A stretch of 64,000 nt of DNA. Origin: Microdon myrmicae (taxonomy: Eukaryota; Arthropoda; Insecta; Diptera; Syrphidae). Below the pieces are notes generated by a model. That model was not told where the DNA came from. It ran no database searches and was given only the letters and a program-made list of their open reading frames with translations. The stretch's first letter is position 1. Each line of letters begins with the position of its first letter. The stretch is taken from contig OZ007497.1 of the NCBI GenBank assembly GCA_963931805.1, positions 7,716,434 through 7,780,433 of the forward strand, given 5' to 3'. Shown one piece after another: positions 53,782 through 64,000 of the stretch. The position numbers and the translations under genes are program-made.

Positions 53782-55299
53782 TGGACTATTTGAAACCCCA
53801 GAGTGTTCCCACAAAATGAATGAACAATATACAAAAAACAATCTCACGAAAAACCCGGTAGGCGCAGATGTGATGAGCCGACACTACCATAAGGGAACAA
53901 ATCATCAAGAAAACACCGACTCGGCAAAAAGAAGACGTAGGGAAAAGCGGAAAAATCGGGATATACGCGTCGGCACGAGGAATGTTCGAACGTTATATAA
54001 ACCAGGCGCGATATAGACGGTGGTAAAAAACGCGAAACAATATAAAATGGACATCGTTGCGGTTCAGGACGTCCGACTCCCACATCAAGTAATCGAAACC
54101 AACGGATTTACACTGGTGTGTGGAGGTACCGATACACATAACCTCGGAACCGGCTTCACATAAGCAAGAAGATTACGCCCCATGCCAAACATGTGCAATT
54201 TATTAATGACCGAATGTCGGTGCTAAAAGTACAGGGACCATGGTACAATTATGTATTTATAAACGTACACGACCCACGGAATCTACGGACGAAGAAACGA
54301 AGGACACATTCTACGAGACCCTAGAGGAAGTATTAGATGGGATCTCATCATTCGATGTTAAAATCCTCCTCGGGGATCTCAGTGCGAAAATTGGAAAGGA
54401 AGATATCTTCCAACCAACTATATGTAAAGAGAGCCTACACGACGTTTCAAATGGTAATGGAATTCGAATTATCACGTTCGCAGCGTCCAAAGATCTGGTA
54501 GTGAAAGGCACGATGTTCAAGAACAAGCAAATCCATAAACCCACATGGATATCACCCGATGGCGTAACGCGTAACCAAATAGACCACTTCCTCATAGACA
54601 AAAGACACCACTCGAATATCCTTGACGTAAGATCATATAGAGGCGCAGATTGCGACTCCGATCATCTTCTAGTGATGGGCAAAATTAGAAGTCGGCTCGC
54701 AGCAAACCCACATGGGCAGTCACGGGAAACGAGGAAAAAGTTCAACATTGATAAACTAAAAGACCTACGCAAAAGGGCTGAATATCAAGAGAAACTAACG
54801 GATAGATTGAGCATCCTAGAGAATGGGAGTAGTGAGGAAGAGGAAACCAACAATCTGGGCACTAAATGGGCATCGATCAGAGACACAATCAAACAAACAG
54901 CCCAAAGAGTATTAGGATTTAAGAAAACAATTAAGTCCAAACCTTGGTTTGACGATGAGTGCAGGGCGAAGATCGAAAAACGTAAACGCCTTAGAGTGAC
55001 CCACTTAAAAAGATATGATGAAGAGGTATGTATGCCGGCATAAATTCAATTAGAAATGGCCACCGAGGGAAAGACAAATAAATCCGAGACGCAAACGGCT
55101 GTCTAGTGACATAAACAAACAATATCGTGACAATATGGAAGCAGTACTTTGAAAACCTGCTCAATGTGCGCACCCATCAACCACAAATAAACGCATCAGG
55201 CGCACATACAGCCGAACCTCAGATCCCAGAGACCTCTTTCGAGGAAGTTGTATACGCAATAAACCGATTGTAAAACAACAAGGTTCAGGCAGTCGACTG
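53782..55299 (+). mobile_element. RTE-type LINE copy 2 (duplicate of copy 1)
   Basis: Matches 21539-23056, with the same frameshift and the same truncation point. The endonuclease fragment frame is 54240-55043. Near 53988 it keeps the base lost in copy 1 (reading RNVRTLYKPG rather than RNVRRYINQ), so A has a private one-base deletion. Confidence 0.8.
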
Positions 55300-55972
55300 G
55301 GGGCATTGTCGCATGCATCAATGCATCTCATCATTTTCCTGAAAAAAAAAAACAATTTGGTTATCGTACCAAGTAACCGCAATAAATCATGGAAACATTA
55401 TCGGCGCCCCTGTCTGCCAACGTATTCTGCCACACACGTGCGCAGCAGATTTTACTGGCTTATCTGCATTCACGGCGGCCTTTTGTCCAACCGATAAAGC
55501 ATATTGCAACTCGTGTCTAGCAGCCAAGAAAAGAATTCTCTAGTAGTGTAAATATTCACACAAGAATTCGACCCTTTTCGCCGGCATAGATGCTATACAC
55601 AATCGCCATTGTGTAAGCATCTAATTTGCTTTAGGCACCAAGTTTTCCTAATGACTTGCGACCTATTTATTCAGCTGCAAACCACATCTCACATAATGCC
55701 CTTTGTTCAAATTTCTTTTCTACAGTTCGTCTACCCATGAGCTCGCGTCATGGGTAAACAAAGTGATATCCGCGTAAGTAACAACACCCTCGCTAGGATC
55801 TATATACCAGAGATCCTCTCCCATTGGTCACTATCCGAAGGAAAATTTCACTTTCTTTTCACCACGCCACAAAACTCACCCCGAACTGAGGGTTGAATCT
55901 TTAGTCCAGTTTCATACACGGTGGAGTGCGCACGTGGACGGAGTCGGGTGTAAATCGGGATCGGAGTCGTAC
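55300..55972. other. Copy B of the unclassified LTR-like fragment
   Basis: Matches 23057-23728, hairpin included. Confidence 0.5.
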
Positions 55973-56102
55973 ACAGTTCATGTTAGATACAAAACTTAAA
56001 GCATTCACAGTTCATGTTAAATACAAAACTTAAAACATTCACAGTTCATGTTAGATACAACATTTAAAGCATTCACAGTTCATGTTAAATATAAAACTAA
56101 CA
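55973..56102. repeat. Four units of the 34-bp tandem
   Basis: Twice as many units as copy A (23729-23795). Confidence 0.8.
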
Positions 56103-56156
56103 TTCGCCTTTGGAAAGAATAAAAACCATCTTAAACCTTCAAAAGGGCTAATTTAA

Positions 56157-56588
56157 ATCATGGTAATATTATTAAAAAAGCACTTAAAACCTATAAACAT
56201 CTAAAACAATATGAAGACTCTACAGACAACCCAGATTTTGTGGTGAGTAAGGGTCGGTTTGAAAAATTCTGAAAGCGCTTTGCAATTCACAGTATAAAAG
56301 TTAAAGGAGAAACTATATACGACGGCACATCATGAAGCTGCCAGAACATACTCAGAAAAAATTCTGAACGTTATAGAAGAGCAAGGAGACACAACAAATC
56401 AAGTTTTAAATACCTATGAACCTGCGTCTTGGTAGAAAACAAGAAACAGTAGAACCTTTATATTAAAAAGAGGAAAAAATTGCATACAGATTTAAGGTGT
56501 CCAAACAGCGTGGAATAATGCGTCTAGTGACTTTGTGATAAACCCTTGTTAGTTCATAGATCTTTAAATACCTGTCATTTAAAGGTGT
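56157..56588 (+). pseudogene. Tigger-like transposase remnant, copy B
   Basis: Matches 23845-24276; ends in the TSD GTGT of G2 (56585-56588). Confidence 0.6.
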
Positions 56589-57894
56589 TGTGGGGTAGGA
56601 AGTAATGTACCTGCATGGGTACTCCGTTCTACTTCCTCCTCCATCATGTATTGTTCGCCGCGCAAATCACCGAACCGAAAAAAACGAAACAAAACAAAAC
56701 CTACGCCACACAAAAACACTGGAGGGAAAGTTAATGTTCTTTTATTTTATTGGATGTATTGGTTCGTTTTCACAAAAACTATTGAACACTTTCGTATGAA
56801 CTTACGGATATTGTTTTATCAAAGAGACTATTGCATACCAATTCTTTTGAAATTTCTATGTTTTCGATAATAAACAATTTGGGATCAATAAATTTACGTT
56901 ATTTCATAGATTCACGGATAAATTTACGTGGAAAAAAAATAAACTAAAACTTCCTAGAGTTGAAAAATAAAACACACACGACTCCGGGTATATATTCGCG
57001 TGTTACTGTTTACGCTTCTCCGCTGGTGGCGCGGAGAGCGGGAGTTTCACCGTGCGACCAGCGTGGTCGGAGGATGGAATAAGACTCAAACGATATCCTC
57101 TCCAATAAGGATATCGTTTTTTACCTACCACCAGGGAAACGTAAAGTCTCTCTTGGTGGTATAGGAAACCAGATCTTGTAATGCAGGTCATGGTGGGATG
57201 TGTGGGATCGTTGAGATCAATGCTATTCACACGTGCAGTGGAACAGCGAAACAGGCAGGCGGCAAAGACAAAAGAAAAGGCGACCAAATGGTTCGCTCTT
57301 TAATGAGGGTCATGTTTATACGATGCCTCGTCGCTATTTTCGACGTTAGGAGAAAAAGGTGCTAAAAGCAAATTGGATGTTTATGGCATCTCTGGCTGCA
57401 ATAGAAACCGGGTTCATATTTGCATTAGGAAATGCTGGAGAATTTGGTTTCAGCGTCTATTGCGCTAATTATATGCAGCTGCTTGGGTTGTTTGTTGGTA
57501 AGACAAACAAAAAAGGTTGCCAGGCAATGTGTATGTATGGTATATGACGCGGCTGGGAAAATAGACGGCGCGATATTTATGGTCCCTGTCATGACGGTTA
57601 CATTGATTGCAATCCGAATTATTTTGTTTACAGGAATTTGTCTGGTGCCGAATTGGTTCAGAATACCAAATAGGAAAACAAAGAAATCTTATGAAAAATT
57701 GTATGCGAAGGGATGCATGAAGGTAAGTTTTCTTTATAGGGATTTTAGGGTTATAATAATTGGGTCTGTTTTAATGCGTGAAGCATCTAAGATGCTAATG
57801 CGAATTGCATTAGCGAAAGCTGGTGCAGACCCGGGTTATGGTTATGGGGGTTTTTTCAGGAAGGCGAGCCGTGGGATCTGGCGGAATCGCCACA
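56589..57894 (-). repeat. G2 3' LTR, copy B
   Basis: 1306 bp; matches 24277-25582. Confidence 0.85.
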
Positions 57895-58827
57895 GTACTC
57901 CCCTCCCAGTGACGTAGTCACGAAAAAAAAGGTAGGGGCGAGGGAATGCTCGATGGTGGGTGCTGTGATGATAGGGAGGTTGCTTCGGAATGAGCTGTGG
58001 TAATGTTACGGGACTGTCGTGGTGACCAGTTCCTGGTTATTGTTTGGGCCTTTATCGATAAGATGGACACAGTTGTTACCGCTTGATGCCATCAAGGGCA
58101 AATGTGTGCGGCGTGGTCCATCGGCCTGTTATGGGTCTCGTGGACCAACAGGCTTATCGCCCGAATAGGTCGGAACCTATCGGAAATCCGCTCACATCCG
58201 CAGTGACGAAATAGTGTGTGCGAGATGGAGGGGAACTTATCCCAGGGTAATTCCCCATCCGCAGTGACGGGTTGCCGTGTGCGGAATGGAGAGGGACCAA
58301 GTCCAGAGCGGGTGTTTTTTGTCCATACGTTTGTATGGCGATTTGTTTGCCGCTGGGACTGGTAAAAGGGGGCGGGCCCTCAATTGCACGTTTTACCTAT
58401 CGAGGGAGGACCGGTACATTGGTGCCAATGTAGCGGTAGCTGCGACCTCGACCGAATGGAAACTTGCTGTGAGGTGCCGGCCGTCGCTCTTGTTTTTAAA
58501 AAAAAGAAAAATAGGGGATTTTGGTTAGGGGGCTCCTGGTGGGTGGTTGATTGTGTCCAACCCCAGGGCGCCCTAGGGTTATTAGAAGTGCGCTCCGAAG
58601 TATTATGCACCTAGGTATTTGAGGCGGCGTAGAGGGACGTGTATAGCCTTTAGTTGCCGCTATAGGGGAGCCATGGTGGCTAAAGGATTGGGGAACCAGG
58701 TATAATGTCTCAGTCCGGTGGTATCGGTTTGATTTGAGGACCGGTGTTGCTGAGACATTTGGGAGACGTAGGAGATCTAAGGACGAATGTCCTGAAATTT
58801 AAATAAAGGGGCAAAACCAGGTGCCCT
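57895..58827 (-). other. G2 interior 3' part, copy B
   Basis: Matches 25583-26514 with one extra base; ends in CCCT (58824-58827). Confidence 0.7.
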
Positions 58828-60312
58828 TGTGGGACTTTTCAGGGCCCGAAGAGCCATGCATCGCTCGATCCCCACCATTTCCAGCAATGCGACTTATCTT
58901 GAAGTCGAATCTTCAGCAAGATTATACAACCTTGCTACGGCCTTAACAGCCAACCAATTTGCTGGAATTAATTCGGTTATCCCAAAGGATAACCGACATG
59001 AATACCTTATAGGCAGCTTACCTTTCTTTGGGGTTCTTCCAAACCCCTTTCTCCACGATCATTCCTGAAAACATTAAGTCCACGGCAAGGATTATCACCT
59101 AGCCGTGGCATCAAAAATTTCACCCTCGGGCATGCATCACATTGAATCATTCCGTTTATGATCCGTACCATATCTCCATCGGCTCGGCGTGTCAGCAATT
59201 ATAATAGATAAATACTAGCTGGCCAGCGTAATTGTTGACATAGCTGAAGCCGATGGTTTCTTGCTACGGTTCATATCCATTTATTGCCCCAGTCCCAAGG
59301 TTCGCAACACTTGCGACCAATTTCCTTTGTCGGTTATCTACCGATCATGGGATTTGGGCACTAATATGATTGACGTTAGACAATCATAACCCAAATCATA
59401 CCAACGATGCTCCGGCCTGTAAAACAAACAAAATCTACCATAGCCTAGGTCATAGGCGAGCAAACCATCGGTTTACTTATCGCCACGAAAACTCTATAGC
59501 CTACAATGGCATTAGCATGAACGCCTAAGTAAACACGATGTGCATATCATCGTGACCCTTGAAATAGCGTTTTTGTGTATCTTGAAGCAAAAACCTATTT
59601 CGTTCTCAGGCGCAGGTCATCAAAGATTTATGGCCCTCGAAATAGCGTTTCTGTTTATTTAAGACACAGAAACCTATTTCTCCCTTCGGCGATTTTTCGC
59701 CATCGCTTATCTCTATAATACCCATTCATTGCACCAGCCCATGTTTATTTAGGTGCATTTTCGTCGTTGTCGATATACAGGCTGAAGGGCAACGTACATG
59801 TCCCATACGGACACATATAGAATCCTCCCACACCAATGTAATCCACACCGTGGGTCTGGCAGATATGGATGGTTTCTGAGAGTCAGATTTCATCTTCTTA
59901 GAGGTGCACAAGTGTCCTCCAGAGTTAAAATTCATCACCGTCTAGTGCGGTCAGGAGTCATTGCCGCGAGAGAAATGTTACAAGTTTTTTGGAGAATAAT
60001 TTTCTTCTTTTGTCCGTCCGTTGGTCAATGTTAGTTGAGTCGTTGAATGTGGAATTGCTCATTTGATTAAGCGTGATGTAAACTAAATTTAATCGAAGTG
60101 GAATACCGTGCTTACGTCTTTAACTATTTCTAAACAACAATATAAACTAAATAAATTTGAATAAAGTGCTTAAGTCATAAACCAGTTCTTTTATTTATTT
60201 TCCTCTTTCGGAGAACGTTGTGCGGTTTTTTTCTTTTTCATTTTGAGAACTATCGGTGGGTGTTGGCTGAATCTGCACCCGTGCTTGGTGCATAGCTAAA
60301 CACTACCCCATA
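58828..60312 (+). mobile_element. Solo LTR of Gypsy1 at the shared site
   Basis: 1485 bp between CCCT 58824-58827 and 60313-60316. It starts TGTGGGAC (5' LTR type) but has AAGGTTCGC near 59299 and ATCTGCACC near 60271 (3' LTR type): a recombinant of the two LTRs of the full element. One private base near 59985 (AAGTTTTTTGG). Confidence 0.9.
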
Positions 60313-60316
60313 CCCT

Positions 60317-63300
60317 GATGGGTGCTGCTACGCGTAGTAGCTGTGGTAACGAGGGAAGCTGGCTTGCTGAAATCGGGTGGAAAGGTCGAGCATTGATGAA
60401 CGGTTTCGCGTGATAACTGTTTTTGGCGTGGATGGGCGCCAATATATGAACAGAGACAGAAAAAGGTGTTAGAGGTCAAGCAGAGTCGAGAAGGGTTGCA
60501 TGGGGTTGCGTGAAGGCTATGGTTGGTGAGCGTGAGCGCCAACCTTCAGGAAAGAGACAGAAAAGGGTGAGTGTGTTTCACGCGAGACAAAACCGGGCGT
60601 CCTATAGATTATATGCTACGCGAAGTAGCTGTTGTTACTTAAGGAGCCGAGTGAAGTCAGAAGGGTTGAAAATGATGCAAATGGGGTCTTAAAAGGGTGG
60701 ATAGAGGCGAGTTTTGCCAGTATTTAAAGAAGGCCAAAGGTCATCACTTTGAACTCGAAGAGTCCGAAGGGTGTGATGAGGAGCCGGTGGTGGAGGGATT
60801 AATGGAGTCGAGAGAGTTGAATGTTGGCGACGTGAAGTAGAAAAAGAAATTAAATGTAGTCGAAAGAGGATTAAGAGAAGTAGTAAGCGGAGCCGTGTGG
60901 AGTCGAGTAGTGTTTAAAAGGGTTAAATAGGGGTGAGCGAAGTCGGGTGAAGTCGCGTGGGTGAGTGTTGTCGAAGGAATGAATGGAGTCGAGAGACGAC
61001 GAAAAAGAGTCGAGCAAAGTCGAAAAAAAAAAATGAAATGGAGTCGAATAGTCGAATGTGTGAGCGCGGAGCCAAAAGACGTCAAATGGAGTTAAGCGAG
61101 TCGTGTGAAATTGTGCAGAGTTGAAAAGAGTTGCGAATGTTATTGAAACGGTTGTGCTGTGGTATGTACCCAGATGGGGCTTACAATGATTATTATTTTG
61201 TTTTAAAAATGTATACAATTTTGCAGCAACCGTTTTTATATTCAGTAAGGTTTACAGTATATCTGTGAATACTTATGATACCGGTGTTTCGTATTTTAGT
61301 TTGTTTTAATTGTTTGTTTTGACTGACAATATGTAAGCACGCTTAAAAACTATAAAGGCAGGAAATGGACAACAACCGAGGTTAAGTAAATTTTGTTGCA
61401 TCAAGATAAGTGTATCTGTTTAATATGTAAAATATCAAATTAAGCGACAGAAAAAACAGAAATTTGGGGAGAACAGCAAAACTAAAGGAAAATATAAAAA
61501 TATATGTTGTCTTGTTGCCTCTTGTGAATTATTTTTAATTTAAACAATGTTGCTTTATGTTTATATTTACTTTTTTTTTTAAATTATATTGACTTTCTGG
61601 AACATGTTTAACTAATTTTAGCACAATGTGACAGAATATCTGAAGCTCTAGGGTATTCCTGAATTGTGGTTATGTTAAAGGAGCTAAATTATTTTTCCTT
61701 TTTTTTTTAGGTTACTTTAATATATAGTTCTTTTCATGTGTGTTAATACACTTTGTTTTTCTCAGTAACTACACAATAAATGAGCTTAAAAGTCATTATT
61801 GAAAGTGTTTCGAAAATTCATATCTATAAGGGTGTATTTATCATTATGAAACAACAAAAATATTATCGATATTAAATTATTCGAATGTTTTGATTTTTAA
61901 AAACGCACTGAACTTTTTGATTGGCGCGTCTGTTTTTGTGTTTTAATGTATTAAAAAGGAAAGATAATAGCAAAACTGAGTATCTGTAATATTTAATATA
62001 AAAGTATTATGCCTTTTTCGTACGTTAATAGGTTACAAAACAACAAAAGAAACGCACTCATGCAAATGCATATATTTCCGGACATATATGCATCCATATA
62101 AATGTCAATCTCTTTTGCAGTTCTTTGCCTTTATATATTTTTTCTTGTTTGAAAAACTGTTTATTCTTCTTTTATTTAAAACTGGTAGAATAACTGCCTC
62201 TAACTAGTTGTCTACATTTACAATAGAAAATCATTTTCCCAAATTAGAACTGTGCGAGGAAATTTGCACTTCAAATCACTAATTAATTTTACACAAAACA
62301 CAAGCTTAATGATTAGCCTACTTGAATAGTTTCTCGAAATAGTATTAAAAATTTTACTTTTGACAAAATTTTGCTGTTGGGTTTGTTTACCCTTTGGTTC
62401 TTTGATTTTGGACCATTTTCGTACATTGTGCTGTTCGTAATATTTAATTGCCCTGACGGAATATTTTAATTCCTTCTTACAAAATTGCTATTAATATACT
62501 AATCAAAATGAAAATGACATTTGCTTTTTTTGCTTTTTTTTTGACAGTTTCACAAACACCGAATAGTATGAAAGAAAATAAAGGACTTTAATATTGATAC
62601 ATCATACATAACTGTAAAGGATTTTGAGTTTTAACGACGTTATTAATTACTGGTAATAGATAAACAACTGGAAGGAAGGGTGGTTTTACGCTACACAAAT
62701 TGACTGGATTATCTGGAAAATAGCCGACCCACAACGGCGAAGATAAAGCTGCGATCGTTTGGGTGCACCATACATGCCTCGGTGGTCCATGATCGCGATC
62801 TCATTCTGCCTCTAAGATTACTTGCATTCTGGGAGCAATGAATGATGAGTTGCTCATGCCATTGTTGCTTGGTAGTGTTGCGTGACTCCCTGTTCAGAAA
62901 AAAAAAAAAGGAAGAGATAATACGGAACTTACCAAATCCTGGCCGTTGTTGTTGAGGCGAGTACTGCTCCCGGCCAGGTGATGTTGGTAAAGCCTTGGCT
63001 GTTTGGTGCTGCTGCTAGTCCGGTGATGTGTTGGGGTAACTGATGCTGGTGCGTCGCTTGGTGATCCTGTCGTTGGGGCGATGTTTGCCCATTCATTGAT
63101 TTTTGGCAATTGCCGCCACAATTGCTCACCGATTGTCACTGACACAGTCGCAGCACTGAATAGTCACTGTTCAACGAGCACTAATTCCTCCTTGCGTTTT
63201 CACAACGCTTACCGACTGTTTTTGCAACACTGATCTCTGCTCGTACCGGTCTTTTAGGTGGTTGCGTGTTACTCCGAAAGTTCACCAATGACGACAAACG

Positions 63301-63348
63301 CGGATGTTCGAAGGTTGCAGTGTTCTTTTAACACTCGCGGGTCACCAA
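60317..63348 (-). other. G2 interior 5' part, copy B
   Basis: Matches 35817-38848 with few substitutions: AT-rich block, TCGACT-rich region, RT island at 60731-60774 and primer-binding site at 63336-63347. Confidence 0.7.
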
Positions 63349-64000
63349 TGTGGGGTAGGAAGTAATGTACCTGCATGGGTACTCCGTTCTACTTCCTCCT
63401 CCATCATGTATTGTTCGCCGCGCAAATCACCGAACCGAAAAAAACGAAACAAAACAAAACCTACGCCACACAAAAACACTGGAGGGAAAGTTAATGTTCT
63501 TTTATTTTATTGGATGTATTGGTTCGTTTTCACAAAAACTATTGAACACTTTCGTATGAACTTACGGATATTGTTTTATCAAAGAGACTATTGCATACCA
63601 ATTCTTTTGAAATTTCTATGTTTTCGATAATAAACAATTTGGGATCAATAAATTTACGTTATTTCATAGATTCACGGATAAATTTACGTGGAAAAAAAAT
63701 AAACTAAAACTTCCTAGAGTTGAAAAATAAAACACACACGACTCCGGGTATATATTCGCGTGTTACTGTTTACGCTTCTCCGCTGGTGGCGCGGAGAGCG
63801 GGAGTTTCACCGTGCGACCAGCGTGGTCGGAGGATGGAATAAGACTCAAACGATATCCTCTCCAATAAGGATATCGTTTTTTACCTACCACCAGGGAAAC
63901 GTAAAGTCTCTCTTGGTGGTATAGGAAACCAGATCTTGTAATACAGGTCATGGTGGTATGTGTGGGATCGTTGAGATCAATGCTATTCACACGTGCAGTG
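63349..64000 (-). repeat. G2 5' LTR, copy B (partial)
   Basis: First 652 bp (plus-strand order) of the right LTR. Shares ATACAGG and GGTGGTATG with the right LTR of copy A, as expected for the same insertion. Confidence 0.85.

Larger units (their letters stand above)
56589..64000 (-). mobile_element. G2 copy B, cut by the window end
   Basis: 3' LTR 56589-57894, interior 57895-58827 and 60317-63348, partial 5' LTR 63349-64000. It carries one Gypsy1 LTR at the same site and with the same TSD as copy A. Confidence 0.85.

Overview
The window reads as a transposon-dense stretch of an insect nuclear genome, probably dipteran. This is inferred from an intact two-exon homologue of the insect protein Asteroid and from the element mix (CR1-like and RTE LINEs, BEL/Pao and CsRn1-type Gypsy LTR elements, a Tigger-like remnant). 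I see no bacterial operons, rRNA, tRNA or CRISPR array. The species cannot be named from the sequence.

Layout. 1-6.1 kb: a long decayed CR1-like LINE (+) with a smaller retroposed insert in antisense. 6.1-9.0 kb: an unassigned stretch, a second CR1 fragment and a solo LTR. 9.0-10.6 kb: nothing recognisable. 10.6-14.4 kb: a gag-only retroelement between two long direct repeats. 15.1-23.1 kb: an RTE LINE split by a 6.1-kb BEL/Pao element (-) that has gag and protease, but a Gln/Asn/Ser-rich ORF where pol should be. 23.8-40.3 kb: a Tigger remnant split by a degenerate Gypsy element (here called G2, minus strand), itself split by a nearly complete 9.3-kb CsRn1-type Gypsy (here called Gypsy1, plus strand). 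41.3-45.6 kb: the asteroid-like host gene (-), with TE debris in its intron. 46.4-49.8 kb: a third RTE copy holding two solo LTRs. 50.0-64.0 kb: a second copy of about 17.9-40.2 kb, cut by the window end.

History. Target-site duplications (TSDs) give an order: RTE and Tigger first, then BEL into RTE (TGGAC) and G2 into Tigger (GTGT), then Gypsy1 into G2 (CCCT). The block was then duplicated. In the second copy Gypsy1 is reduced to one LTR that begins like the 5' LTR and ends like the 3' LTR of the full-length copy, the expected product of LTR-LTR recombination.

The most unusual object is the BEL element: a structurally complete, TSD-flanked LTR element whose pol appears replaced, in frame, by a low-complexity basic protein segment I do not recognise. 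The only confident host gene is the asteroid homologue. Nearly all else is mobile DNA.
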